Part shown: piece by piece, positions 27,238-35,770 of the stretch
Layout of the letters: every line of letters starts with the position of its first letter
Numbering within the stretch: the first letter of the stretch is position 1
Source of the DNA: Syntrophaceae bacterium
GTDB taxonomy: Bacteria; Desulfobacterota; Syntrophia; Syntrophales; PHBD01
Length of the DNA: 64,000 nt
Direction: 5' to 3'
NCBI GenBank assembly: GCA_013177825.1
Contig: JABLXX010000004.1
Span: 253,593-317,592 of the forward strand
The notes under the pieces: model-generated
Told to the model about the DNA's origin: nothing
The model's input: only the letters and a program-made list of their open reading frames with translations
The model's database searches: none
Program-made: the position numbers and the translations under genes

Positions 27238-28809
27238 ATGACCCATCCGAAGCTCGTCGAGTCCATGCTGCGCCCCGACTTTTATCCCCACCGGCCGGAG
27301 ACGGTCGAACTGGTCCAGACCCACATCTCCTTTGTTTTCATCGCTGGGGACGAAGTCTACAAGATAAAGAAGCCCGTGAATTTCGGATTTCTCGATTTCA
27401 CCACGCCGGAGAAGAGAAAATTCTACTGCGGCGAGGAGGTCCGGCTGAACCGGCGGCTGGCGGGCGACACCTACTTGGGCGTGGCGGAGATTCGCGAGGA
27501 GAAGGCCGGCGGCCTGTCTCTTTCCGGAGACGGGCCCGTGGTCGAATACGCCGTCCGGATGCGGCGGCTGCCCCAGGAGCGGATGCTCAAGGGGCTCCTT
27601 CTGGAAGGCGCCGTGGACATCTCCGTCATGGACAACGTGGCGCGGAAGATCGCGGCGTTTCACGCCGGAGCCGAGACGGGCGGCCGCATCGACGAAGTGG
27701 GGGGGATCGAGACGATCCGCCGCAATCATGACGAGAATTTCGAGCAGACGGCCAAGTACCGCGGGATCACCATCCCGGCCCACCAGTGGACCTTCATCCG
27801 GGATTACATCGCCTTTTTCATGGATCGGAACGGAGAGCTCCTGCACCGCCGGGTGGCGGAGCACCGGATCCGGGACTGCCACGGGGATCTGCACCTGGAA
27901 CACATCTGCCTGGCCGGCGAAATCGTTATCTTCGACTGCATCGAGTTCAACGAGCGGTTTCGCTTCGAGGACACGGCGGCGGAGGCGGCCTTCCTCGCCA
28001 TGGACCTGGATTACAACGGCTATCCGGAGTGGGCGGAGGCCTTCGTGACGGCCTATATCCGCCACTCGGGGGATGAGGCGGTCAGGATGCTTCTGAATTT
28101 CTACAAATGCTATTATGCCTTTGTCCGGGGGAAGGTGGTCAGCTTCCGCCTCGACGACCCGGCCATCGGCGAGGAGGGGCGCCGGGAGGCCCGGGAGATG
28201 GCGGAGAAATACTTCGACTGGGCCTACACGTATGCCGCCCGCCCGGAGCGGCCCGCGCTGATCCTGACGGCAGGGCTCATGGGGACCGGCAAGAGCGTCG
28301 TGGCCCGGCAGATCGCCCCCCGCCTGGGCGCCCGCATCATCCAGATGGACGCCCTGAGGAAGGAACTGGCGGGCCTGGCGCCGGGGGAAAAGCGCTCAGA
28401 GGACTTCGGCGAGGGCCTCTATTCGGAAGAGGTCTCGCGCAAGACCTACGCCGCGGCCCTGGACCGGGCTGCGACGGCGATCCGGTCGGGCCGGTCGGCC
28501 GTCATCGACGGCTCCTACAAGCGGCGCGAGGAGCGCCTGCGGGCGCTGGAAGCGGCCCGGAGCCTGGACGCGGATTTCATCGTTCTTGAATGCCGGTGTG
28601 ATGAAGGGAAGGTGCGGCGAAGGCTTGAATCCCGGCAGTCGGAGGCGGGCGAGCCCTCCGACGGCCGCTGGGAGATCTTCCGGCAGCAGCAGGCGGACTA
28701 TGACGCCGTCCATGAATTGCCGAAGGAGTGCCACGGCGTCGTGGAAACGGACGTTTTGCCGGAGGAGGCAGCCGACCGTGCACTGCGCCGCCTTCGTTTC
28801 CCGGCGTGA
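27238..28809 (+). CDS. APH-like plus AAA/zeta-type kinase fusion protein
   Basis: This is a protein of about 523 residues with two kinase-like halves. The N-terminal half (about 1-320) resembles the aminoglycoside phosphotransferase-like family seen in COG2187: it has KIKKPVNFGFLDF, the catalytic-loop-like DCHGDLHLEHICL and the metal-binding IFDCIEFN. The C-terminal half (about 340-520) is a P-loop kinase with Walker A GLMGTGKS and VIDGSYKRREER. The substrate is unknown. An in-frame GTG at 27217 is possible; the ATG at 27238 matches the family N-terminus. It stands alone between mutS and a convergent bamD. Confidence 0.82.
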   Translation: MTHPKLVESMLRPDFYPHRPETVELVQTHISFVFIAGDEVYKIKKPVNFGFLDFTTPEKRKFYCGEEVRLNRRLAGDTYLGVAEIREEKAGGLSLSGDGPVVEYAVRMRRLPQERMLKGLLLEGAVDISVMDNVARKIAAFHAGAETGGRIDEVGGIETIRRNHDENFEQTAKYRGITIPAHQWTFIRDYIAFFMDRNGELLHRRVAEHRIRDCHGDLHLEHICLAGEIVIFDCIEFNERFRFEDTAAEAAFLAMDLDYNGYPEWAEAFVTAYIRHSGDEAVRMLLNFYKCYYAFVRGKVVSFRLDDPAIGEEGRREAREMAEKYFDWAYTYAARPERPALILTAGLMGTGKSVVARQIAPRLGARIIQMDALRKELAGLAPGEKRSEDFGEGLYSEEVSRKTYAAALDRAATAIRSGRSAVIDGSYKRREERLRALEAARSLDADFIVLECRCDEGKVRRRLESRQSEAGEPSDGRWEIFRQQQADYDAVHELPKECHGVVETDVLPEEAADRALRRLRFPA

Positions 28810-28883
28810 CAGGCGGCGAGCCGGGGGCGTCCCGCCGGCCGACCGTAGCATCTCCGGCGGACGTGGATTCATGAAAACGCCAT

Positions 28884-28910
28884 AAAAAAAGGAGCCTCTG
28901 GGGGCTCCTT
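28884..28910 (-). terminator. Rho-independent terminator of the trxA-bamD transcript
   Basis: The arms AAGGAGCC (28889-28896) and GGCTCCTT (28903-28910) form a hairpin. Read on the minus strand it is followed by a seven-T run (plus-strand A-run 28884-28890). It lies 38 bases past the bamD stop. Confidence 0.8.
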
Positions 28911-28947
28911 TCCATATCCGGTCGGTGTCCGTTGCCGGACCTCCGGT

Positions 28948-29769
28948 TCAACCATTGTTTTTATCGTTTTTCTCGACTTTTTCCTTGTCCTTATCCTTGT
29001 CTTTTGCCTTTTTCTTTTCTTCCTTTTCTTTCTCTTTTGCTTCCTGGAGCCGCTTTTTCTCCTTTTCCTTCTGCTCTTCGATTTCCTGCGCCGCGGCAAG
29101 CTTTTTCGTTTCGGCAAGGTACCAGTTGAGCTTGTAGTCCAGCCCGAGGCCCGAGTAGTCTTTTGCGACGCCCTCGAACCGCTTCAGGGCGGCCTTGTAT
29201 TTCTTCGTCCGGAAGTAGAACTCGCCGATGTAAAACTCGTTTTCCGCCAGCTGCTGCCGGGTTTCCCGGAGTCGCTTTTCCGCCTGGAAGGCGAACTTGC
29301 TGTTGGGAAACCGGGCGATGAGCCGCTCGAAATCCTTCCGGGCTCTCACGGCCTCCGACTGGTCCCGGTCGATCGTCGGCATCTGGTTGTAGTGGCACAT
29401 GCCGATCTGATAAAGAACATAGGGAATGTTCTCGTTGGTGGGGTGCAGGTTGTAGAAATCCGTGTAGGCCACTTCGGCCTCACCATAGGACTTGTTGCTG
29501 AAGTGGGCGTCGGCGATGCCCATCTCCGCGAGAATCGCCAAGGGACTCAGTGGATAGACTTCCTTGAGCCGCTGGAACGATTCGACGGCCTTCTCGTAGC
29601 GCCCTTCCTGATAGTCTTCGTAGCCGCGGGCATAAACGGCGTCCGGGGTTGACCGGCTCATGTCCTTCTTGGTGAAGAGATTTTTCACCCAGCCGCAGCC
29701 GGTCGTCATGAAGATCAGGGCGATCAGGATCAGCAGGAGGGCCCGGCGTTTTCTGGCGTCCCTCATCAC
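28948..29769 (-). CDS. bamD: Outer-membrane assembly lipoprotein BamD
   Basis: This is a 273-residue lipoprotein of the BAM complex, which inserts beta-barrel proteins into the outer membrane. A type II signal peptide ends in the lipobox FMTTGC (Cys about residue 25). TPR repeats follow (DAVYARGYEDYQEGRYEKAVESF, LAILAEMGIADAHFSNKSYGEAE) and the conserved RLIARFPNSKFA. The last 45-50 residues are an unusual Lys/Glu/Asp-rich tail with KDKDKDKEK repeats, not seen in E. coli BamD. Its start overlaps the stop of trxA by four bases, so the two are co-translated. A strong terminator follows. Confidence 0.87.
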   Translation of the reverse strand: MMRDARKRRALLLILIALIFMTTGCGWVKNLFTKKDMSRSTPDAVYARGYEDYQEGRYEKAVESFQRLKEVYPLSPLAILAEMGIADAHFSNKSYGEAEVAYTDFYNLHPTNENIPYVLYQIGMCHYNQMPTIDRDQSEAVRARKDFERLIARFPNSKFAFQAEKRLRETRQQLAENEFYIGEFYFRTKKYKAALKRFEGVAKDYSGLGLDYKLNWYLAETKKLAAAQEIEEQKEKEKKRLQEAKEKEKEEKKKAKDKDKDKEKVEKNDKNNG

Positions 29770-30095
29770 AGCCCCTTTTTTACGAACGTTTCCAGCTTGT
29801 CCTTCGGCGCCAATCCGATCAGGGTGTCCAGGACCTTCCCATCCTTGAAAAGGAGCAGCGTGGGGATGCTGCGTATCCCGTACGTGGCCGATGTTCTTGG
29901 ATTGTCATCTACGTTGACCTTGGCGAACTTGACCCGGTCTCCGTAAGCCGCTGCTATTTCTTCCACGATCGGTCCGAGGGCCTTGCAGGGGCCGCACCAG
30001 GGTGCCCAGAAATCAACAAGGACCGGCTTGTCGGCCTTCAGGATTTCCTGGTCGAAGTTACCGTCGCCGGCTTCAAAAAGCTTGCCTTCCGCCAT
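29766..30095 (-). CDS. trxA: Thioredoxin
   Basis: This is a 109-residue cytoplasmic disulfide reductase with the active site WCGPCK (Cys34 and Cys37). The cis-proline lies in GIRSIPTLLLF and the conserved VDFWAPW strand precedes the active site. It reduces protein disulfides with electrons from thioredoxin reductase, which is not encoded here. The stop overlaps the start of bamD by four bases; pairing of a thioredoxin with BamD in one operon is unusual. Confidence 0.95.
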   Translation of the reverse strand: MAEGKLFEAGDGNFDQEILKADKPVLVDFWAPWCGPCKALGPIVEEIAAAYGDRVKFAKVNVDDNPRTSATYGIRSIPTLLLFKDGKVLDTLIGLAPKDKLETFVKKGL

Positions 30096-30191
30096 CGGGT
30101 TTCCTCCAGGTAATTTTTTCTGTGGCTATGGCATACAAGCGGAGAGGCTGTCAATCCCTTTGCCGACGCATGACCGGTGCGGCCGGCAATC

Positions 30192-30221
30192 GTAAAGGTT
30201 TGTAAAGGCTCTCCGTAAAGG
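30192..30221 (+). repeat. Three GTAAAGG direct repeats in a divergent promoter region
   Basis: GTAAAGG occurs at 30192-30198, 30202-30208 and 30215-30221, on the same strand, 10 and 13 bases apart. The region separates trxA (minus) from the nucleoside phosphorylase gene (plus). They could be a regulator-binding array. Confidence 0.4.
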
Positions 30222-30226
30222 TTTCC

Positions 30227-30256
30227 TTGCGGGAAGGGGCATTTCTGAGGTAATAT
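30227..30256 (+). promoter_or_regulatory. Candidate promoter of the nucleoside phosphorylase gene
   Basis: TTGCGG at 30227-30232 and TAATAT at 30251-30256 are 18 bases apart, about 39 bases before the ATG at 30295. The -35 matches only its first half. Confidence 0.35.
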
Positions 30257-30294
30257 CAACTGGCTCGGTCACTCTTCACATGGAAGGGAACGTC

Positions 30295-31011
30295 ATGCCG
30301 CCCCTGGGAATCATCTCCGGCCCCATGCTCCTGAAAAGCCACGTCCTGGGCAAATTGAAACCGCGCATGGTGGAAACGCCCTTCGGTCCCGCCATGATCC
30401 TTTTGTCTGACGAGGTCGCATTCATCCCCCGCCATGGCCTGGAAGGGGAGCCTTATATCCTCCCCCATCGGATCAACCATGCGGCCAACATGGCCGCCCT
30501 CAGGAATCTGGGCGTCCGCTGCGTCGTCTCGGCCAATTCAACGGGATCTCTGAAGCCGGACCTGCCCCCGGGAACCCTCGTCGTGCCGGACGATTACATC
30601 ATGACTACCGCCTATCCGACGGTCTTTCACGACCGGCCCGTTCACGTCACCCCCGGTCTCTCCGGGAAACTCAGACGGGAATGGCTGTCCGCGGCGGAGG
30701 ACTGCGGCCGGCCCGCCGTGGACGGCGGCGTGTACTGGCATACGGTGGGGCCCCGGTTTGAAACGAAGGCGGAGGTTCGCATGGCCGCTGCGTTTGCCGA
30801 CATCGTCGGGATGACCCTGGGCGGGGAGGCCTCTGTGGCGAAGGAGCTGGACCTCGAATATGCATCTCTTTGTTCCGTCGATAATTTCGCCCACGGCATC
30901 GGCGGGGAACCTCTGACCATGAATGAAATCGTCCGGTGTGCCCGGGAGAACGCCGAGGCCGTCGTACGAATCGTCAAACGGCTGCTGGAAAAAAGGAGGG
31001 ATAACGGATGA
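30295..31011 (+). CDS. Purine nucleoside phosphorylase / MTA phosphorylase family protein
   Basis: This is a protein of about 238 residues of the PNP/UDP superfamily. Its class II features are GLEGEPYILPHRINHAANMAAL, the phosphate-binding VSANSTGSL region, VVPDDYIMTT and the nucleoside-pocket stretch GGVYWHTVGPRFETKAEVRMAA. It then has GMTLGGEASVAKELDLEYASLCSVDNFAHG. Such enzymes cleave 5'-methylthioadenosine or 6-oxopurine nucleosides with phosphate. The HGLEGEPY and NFAHGI motifs fit an MTAP-like or 6-oxopurine enzyme; the substrate is not settled. An ATG at 30280 is in frame, but GGAAGGG at 30282-30288 fits the ATG at 30295. Its stop overlaps the next gene by four bases. Confidence 0.85.
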   Translation: MPPLGIISGPMLLKSHVLGKLKPRMVETPFGPAMILLSDEVAFIPRHGLEGEPYILPHRINHAANMAALRNLGVRCVVSANSTGSLKPDLPPGTLVVPDDYIMTTAYPTVFHDRPVHVTPGLSGKLRREWLSAAEDCGRPAVDGGVYWHTVGPRFETKAEVRMAAAFADIVGMTLGGEASVAKELDLEYASLCSVDNFAHGIGGEPLTMNEIVRCARENAEAVVRIVKRLLEKRRDNG

Positions 31012-31523
31012 AGTTTTCGAAAAAGGGAGACGGGGGCGAGACGAGTCTTCTGGGGGGACAGCGCGTGCCGAAATATGATCCCCGCCCGGAGACGTACGGT
31101 GTTCTCGACGAGGCCAGTTCCGTCATGGGGGTCGCCCGGGCAATGACCGGGAACGCGAAGATAGGGGACATCCTGCTGGACGTGCAGAAGGATCTCCTCG
31201 TTCTGGGGGCGGAGCTGTCGGCCCTTCCGGAAGACCTGCCGAAACTGGCCCGCCGTATTGGCCATGAGGACGCGAAGCGCCTGGAGAACCTCATTGACGA
31301 TCTGCAGAAGGATGTTACGCTGGGAAGGGAATTCATCTACCCGGGGAAAACGGTTGTTTCCGCCCAGATCGATGTGGCCCGCACGGTTATCCGGCGGGCC
31401 GAACGGAAGGCCGCCCTGCTCAAGACGGAAGGCCTTGTGAAAAACGACGCCGTCCATGAATACATGAACCGGTTGGCGGACATGCTCTTCACGCTGGCCC
31501 GTTACGAGGAACAGAACGGGTAA
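31008..31523 (+). CDS. Cob(I)alamin adenosyltransferase, PduO type
   Basis: This is a 171-residue enzyme that transfers an adenosyl group from ATP to cob(I)alamin, giving coenzyme B12. The five-helix bundle begins with GDGGETSLLGGQRVPKYDPRPETYGVLDEASS. The N-terminal nucleotide loop and the R-Y/R-R-x-x-R-R-A-E motif (ARTVIRRAERKA) are present. It overlaps the nucleoside phosphorylase stop by an ATGA, a translationally coupled pair. Linking MTA/purine salvage with B12 adenosylation could recycle adenosyl by-products, but this is only inference. Confidence 0.87.
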   Translation: MKFSKKGDGGETSLLGGQRVPKYDPRPETYGVLDEASSVMGVARAMTGNAKIGDILLDVQKDLLVLGAELSALPEDLPKLARRIGHEDAKRLENLIDDLQKDVTLGREFIYPGKTVVSAQIDVARTVIRRAERKAALLKTEGLVKNDAVHEYMNRLADMLFTLARYEEQNG

Positions 31524-31600
31524 GAATCTTTCCGGAGTGGCTGGATGCTGTGCCGGCCGCACGGGTGCAGGAAAGCAGGATATAGGGACGGCGACCGGTT

Positions 31601-33319
31601 ATGAAGAGAGCAGCGGGACATCTGGTTCTGGCAGGGCTTCTCCTGGCGGTGCTTTTTCTGGCCAAGACCCATAGCGACCTTCTCTTCCATGCCGTCGCCG
31701 AAGGCTTCTCCATCGTCATTGCCTGTACGATTTTCGGCATTGCCTGGAACGCTCGCCGGACCCTGGACAACCATTACTTTCTGCTTGTCGGCATTTCTCT
31801 CCTTTCAGCGGCAGTCCTCGATTTCGGTCACATGCTGGCTCGTCCGGGCATGGGCGTCTTCCCGGGATACGGCGCCAACCTGTCGGCACAACTGTGGATG
31901 GCCGCCCGGTTCACGGAAAGCGTGTCTTTTCTGGCGGCTCCTTTTTTCGTCGCCCGCACCTTGCCGGCCTGGAGGGCCCTGGCTCTATATGCACTGATCA
32001 CGGCGACCCTCCTTTTTGCCATCTTTACACCGGGACTGTTCCCGGACTGCTTCCTGGAAGGTACGGGGCCGACCGCCTTCAAGATTGCCGGCGAGTATGT
32101 GATCTGCGGAATCCTTGTCGTCTCGGGGCTTCTCCTGTTTCGGGTCCGGGATTCCTTCGATTCCGTGGTTTTCCGGCTGGCAATGGCCGCCATCCTGGTC
32201 AAGGTCGTCCAGGAGACGGCCTTCACTCCATACATCTACATGTTCGGATACTTCCGTGTCCCGGAGCACTTCCTCAAGATCGTTTCCCTGTGGCTCCTTT
32301 ACCTGGCCCTGATCGATATGGGCATGCGGCATCCCTATGATGCTCTGTTCCGCAACTTGATGAAAAGTGAGGAAGCCCTGCGAAGATCGGAAGAGCAGTT
32401 CCGAAGCCTGGCGGAGGAGTCTGTTGTCGGGGTTCTTGTCATGCAGGACAACCGTATCCGCTATGCGAACCATCACTTGATTGAGATGTTTGGATATCCA
32501 CCCGACGAAGTCATCAACCGCATGTCCCCTTCCGACATTATCGTCCCGGAGGACCTTCCCACTCTCGAGGGGAACATCCGGCGGAGGCTTGCAGGGGATC
32601 GGAGCATAACCCACACTCCTTACCGGGCCATGAGAAAAGACGGTACCGTACTCAGCGTCGAAGTCCACTCCGCCATGATTTCTTACCAGGGGAGACCGGC
32701 CATTATGGGTACGGTTATCGACGTGACGGATCACATACAGGCCCAGGAGGCGGTCCGGCACCTGGCGTATCACGATCCGCTGACGGGGCTTCCCAACCGT
32801 GCCCTGCTGCAGGACCGCGTTGAAACCGCGCTGGCGGTGGCTGTCCGCGCGAAACGTCAAGCAGCGCTCCTGGTGCTCGACCTGGACCGGTTCAAGGAGG
32901 TGAACGACACCTTCGGCCATGCCCTGGGAGATCAGCTCCTGACGGAAGTGGCCGGCCGGCTCAGGCAGGCGGTACGGGAGAGCGATACGGTGGCCCGTCT
33001 TGGAGGGGACGAGTTTGTCGTTTTTCTTCCCGAAATCGGGGGGGACAAGGCGGCCCTGCGGGTGGCGGAAAAAATCCTGGAATCCTTCACGAAGGATTTT
33101 GTACTGGAAGGCCATTCCATCCATTCCTCTACCAGCATCGGGATCGCCTACTACCCGGAGGATGGGAAAGACTGCAAGACCCTGCTCAGGAAAGCGGACG
33201 AGGCGATGTATCGGGCAAAAGAGGAAGGGGGCAATCGATGCATTCAGATCCGGGCCTTTCAGGACCCGGGAATGAGCGATCCTTCGGACGGTCAGGATTT
33301 TCGCACGAATTCTTTGTGA
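31601..33319 (+). CDS. Membrane diguanylate cyclase (MASE3-PAS-GGDEF)
   Basis: This is a 572-residue sensor that makes cyclic di-GMP. The N-terminal 250 residues form a MASE3-type membrane sensor with about seven helices. A PAS domain follows (about 265-385: LAEESVVGVLVMQDNRIRYANHHLIEMFGYPPDEV). The GGDEF domain is at the C-terminus with the catalytic GGDEF at 468-472. An RxxD inhibitory site (RESD, 459-462) stands five residues before it, so feedback inhibition by c-di-GMP is likely. There is no EAL domain. The signal sensed is unknown. Confidence 0.9.
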   Translation: MKRAAGHLVLAGLLLAVLFLAKTHSDLLFHAVAEGFSIVIACTIFGIAWNARRTLDNHYFLLVGISLLSAAVLDFGHMLARPGMGVFPGYGANLSAQLWMAARFTESVSFLAAPFFVARTLPAWRALALYALITATLLFAIFTPGLFPDCFLEGTGPTAFKIAGEYVICGILVVSGLLLFRVRDSFDSVVFRLAMAAILVKVVQETAFTPYIYMFGYFRVPEHFLKIVSLWLLYLALIDMGMRHPYDALFRNLMKSEEALRRSEEQFRSLAEESVVGVLVMQDNRIRYANHHLIEMFGYPPDEVINRMSPSDIIVPEDLPTLEGNIRRRLAGDRSITHTPYRAMRKDGTVLSVEVHSAMISYQGRPAIMGTVIDVTDHIQAQEAVRHLAYHDPLTGLPNRALLQDRVETALAVAVRAKRQAALLVLDLDRFKEVNDTFGHALGDQLLTEVAGRLRQAVRESDTVARLGGDEFVVFLPEIGGDKAALRVAEKILESFTKDFVLEGHSIHSSTSIGIAYYPEDGKDCKTLLRKADEAMYRAKEEGGNRCIQIRAFQDPGMSDPSDGQDFRTNSL

Positions 33320-33369
33320 TGAAAAACAGGGGCGCTTTTGCGGTCCGCCGGGATGCCGGGGCGAATGTT

Positions 33370-33798
33370 TCAGAAAGCCCCGAGCTGGCAGGGTTTGACC
33401 TTGATCTTCAGGGCTTCACATATGGCGGCCACTTCCATCTTCGGTACTGCGAACCGGTGAGCGATTTCCCAGGAGTCCAGGCAGGGCAGGCGTCCGTCCT
33501 GGAGGGCCACCCGAATGGCCCGTTCGATCTCCGGAGAGACCGCATAGGCGGCATTCACAATTCGTCCCTGGGGGTATCCGAAAAGACCGAGCTGGCACCG
33601 GGTGAGCTGTATATTTAACAGATCCAGGTGTACGCCGATGACGGCCATGTCCTTCCGGAGAAAATCCGCCAGCCGGGTTGCCGCGGCGCAGGAGATGGCT
33701 CCCTTCTCGGATGCATTGCGCAGAGCCTCGGAGATCTCGGGATCCGCTTTGGCGTCCGGGTGCTTGTCCCTGAAGCTTCCCTTTTTTTCGTGTTTCAT
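33370..33798 (-). CDS. Small protein with two CQLG[LA]F modules (possible winged helix)
   Basis: This is a protein of about 142 residues without membrane helices. Two halves look alike. The first (about 40-82) runs AISCAAATRLADFLRKDMAV, then VHLDLLNIQLTRCQLGLFG. The second (about 102-142) runs LPCLDSWEIAHRFAVPKMEV, then ICEALKIKVKPCQLGAF. Each has a Cys near its start and ends in CQLG[L/A]F at the same spacing, so the protein probably arose by duplication of a roughly 40-residue module. The helical pattern around AHRFAVP resembles a winged-helix DNA-binding unit. The start at 33798 has a purine-rich site; an upstream frame also exists to 33819. No function can be named. Confidence 0.65.
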   Translation of the reverse strand: MKHEKKGSFRDKHPDAKADPEISEALRNASEKGAISCAAATRLADFLRKDMAVIGVHLDLLNIQLTRCQLGLFGYPQGRIVNAAYAVSPEIERAIRVALQDGRLPCLDSWEIAHRFAVPKMEVAAICEALKIKVKPCQLGAF

Positions 33799-33914
33799 GC
33801 CTTCCCCCTGTTCAATCAAAGTCCTTGCGGATCATCCCGGCACTTGCGGTGGCACGGGTGATCCCTCCCCGTGCCCCTGTGCCTCTCTCTGCGTTTGGAT
33901 GCGGCGTTCCGCCG

Positions 33915-34370
33915 TCAATACTTCATGTAGTGAAACGGCTCGATGGCCGACAGGGCCTCCGTGTCCAGCGTCCGGAAACCATTTTTCTCGACGAGTTTTT
34001 CTGCCTTTTCCATCTGGTCTACATCCACCACGAATACAGCCTTTTCCCGGCTTTCCAGGACGAAGCCGTAGGCGTTGTTCACGTTGACCCCTTCCTTGAA
34101 AAGAAGCTGGGTGAGCCGGTCGAGACCGCCGGGCTTGTCGTCGATGAGGATCGCGAGGACCGGCCTCAGCTTTACCATCATCCCGGCTTTGGTCAGGGCG
34201 GCCTGGGCTGCCTTGGGATCGTCCACAATCAGGTTGATGACGCCGAAGGTGTCCGTTGTGGCGATCGTGGTCGCCCGGATGCTTACCTTTGCCTTGGCCA
34301 GGACGGAAGTGACGGCGGCGAGCTTGCCGGGTTTGTTCTCCGCGAAAATGGAAAGCTGATGTGCGATCAT
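33915..34370 (-). CDS. Tandem ACT-domain protein
   Basis: This is a 151-residue protein made of two ACT domains. The first (about 1-68) is QLSIFAENKPGKLAAVTSVLAKAKVSIRATTIATTD, the second (about 69-140) LRPVLAILIDDKPGGLDRLTQLLFKEGVNVNNAY. The ENxPGxL and DDxPGGL loops are the usual ligand-binding sites for amino acids. A stand-alone tandem ACT protein encoded downstream of phenylacetate-CoA ligase is a recurrent pairing in anaerobes and may sense an aromatic amino acid or related compound. AAGGAGG precedes the ATG. It follows paaK after 101 bases in the same direction. Confidence 0.85.
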   Translation of the reverse strand: MIAHQLSIFAENKPGKLAAVTSVLAKAKVSIRATTIATTDTFGVINLIVDDPKAAQAALTKAGMMVKLRPVLAILIDDKPGGLDRLTQLLFKEGVNVNNAYGFVLESREKAVFVVDVDQMEKAEKLVEKNGFRTLDTEALSAIEPFHYMKY

Positions 34371-34471
34371 GAAATCATTCCTCCTTGCTGCCCTTCAAGC
34401 TGGAACCAATGGCGCGCCTTTTCTGAAAAGGGATGCAGCGCAACGCATCCTCCGGACAATTTCCCGGGCCG

Positions 34472-35770
34472 TCATTTCTCGCGGTTGTCGATGACCCTGA
34501 CCGCTTTTCCCTCCGTTTTGGGGAGGCTGTCGGGTTCCACCAGGTCGACTTTCGGCGTGATGAGGATGTCGCTCTTGAGTTCATCCACGATGCGACGCCG
34601 CAGGGCCTCCAGGTGACGAAGCTCGCCGCTGAAGTATTCCCGTTCCACCTCCACCTTGATGTGCATCAGGTCGTTGAAACCGTCCCTCTCCAGGAGGATG
34701 ACGAAATTCCTGCCGACCCCGGGGATCTCCATGAGCTTTTTCTCGATCTGAATGGGGAAGATGTTGACGCCCTTGAGGATCATCATGTCGTCGGTGCGGC
34801 CGGTGATCCGCTCGATGCGCCGATGGGTGCGGCCGCAGGGGCACTCCCCGGGGAGGATGCGGGTCAGGTCTTTCGTCCGGTATCGCAGGACCGGCATGCC
34901 TTCCCGGAGCAGAGTCGTCATGACCAGCTCTCCCTCCTGGCCGTCCGGAACGGGCTGGAGGGTGACCGGATCGATGATCTCGACGATGAAGTTGTCCTCC
35001 CAGATGTGCATGCCGTTCTGCTCGGGACACTCGAAGGCTACGCCGGGTCCGTTCATCTCCGAGAGCCCGTAGGAGTTGTAGGCCTTGAAGCCGTAGAATT
35101 CTTCGATCCGCTTCCTCATCTTTTCCGAATGGGGCTCTGCGCCGATGAAGGCCATCCGGACCTTCGTGTCCTTCTCCGGCTTGAGGCCCAGTTCTTCGAA
35201 GACCGTGTACAGGTGCAGGGCATAGCTGGGGATGATGTGGACGGCCGTCGTGTCGAAGTCCCGCATGAGCTGGATCTGGCGCTTGCTGTTGCCCGCCCCG
35301 GCGGGTATCGTGAGGGCGCCGACGCGCTCCGCCCCGTAATGGAAGCCCAGGCCGCCCGTGAACAGACCGTAGGTCATCATGTTCTGGAAGACGTCGCTTT
35401 TCCTGAGTCCCGTCATGTACATGCAGCGGGCCACCAGGTTGGTCCAGGCGTCAACGTCGCTTTTCGTATGGAAAATGACCGTGGCCCGGCCCGTGGTCCC
35501 CGAGGAGGAATGCATGCGGATCAGCTCGTCCTTCGGGACGGCCAGAAATCCGTAAGGCCAGTTTTCCCGGAGGTCGTCTTTCGTCGTAAAGGGGATTTTC
35601 CTGACGTCATTAAGGGTGCGGATGTCCTCCGGATGGATGCCCGTATCTGTGAAGACCTTCCCGTAATAATAGGATTGGACGGCCCGTTTCAACGTGTCAC
35701 GGAGCCTGTCCGATTGCAGAGCAGCCAGTTGTCCGCGGTCCATTGTTTCCAGCTCTTTTTCCCAGTACAT
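34472..35770 (-). CDS. paaK: Phenylacetate-CoA ligase
   Basis: This is a 432-residue adenylate-forming enzyme that activates phenylacetate or a related arylacetate with ATP and CoA. The P-loop SSSGTTGRATV lies near residue 90. Later come the YGLSEMNGPGVAFEC motif, the acceptor region YRTKDLTRILPGECPCGRTHRRIERITGRTDDMMILKGVNIFP and a C-terminal domain with PKVDLV. This is the standard length and architecture of PaaK/PadJ-type ligases. GGGAGG stands about seven bases before the ATG. With the ACT protein it suggests anaerobic use of aromatic amino acid derivatives. Confidence 0.93.
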   Translation of the reverse strand: MYWEKELETMDRGQLAALQSDRLRDTLKRAVQSYYYGKVFTDTGIHPEDIRTLNDVRKIPFTTKDDLRENWPYGFLAVPKDELIRMHSSSGTTGRATVIFHTKSDVDAWTNLVARCMYMTGLRKSDVFQNMMTYGLFTGGLGFHYGAERVGALTIPAGAGNSKRQIQLMRDFDTTAVHIIPSYALHLYTVFEELGLKPEKDTKVRMAFIGAEPHSEKMRKRIEEFYGFKAYNSYGLSEMNGPGVAFECPEQNGMHIWEDNFIVEIIDPVTLQPVPDGQEGELVMTTLLREGMPVLRYRTKDLTRILPGECPCGRTHRRIERITGRTDDMMILKGVNIFPIQIEKKLMEIPGVGRNFVILLERDGFNDLMHIKVEVEREYFSGELRHLEALRRRIVDELKSDILITPKVDLVEPDSLPKTEGKAVRVIDNREK

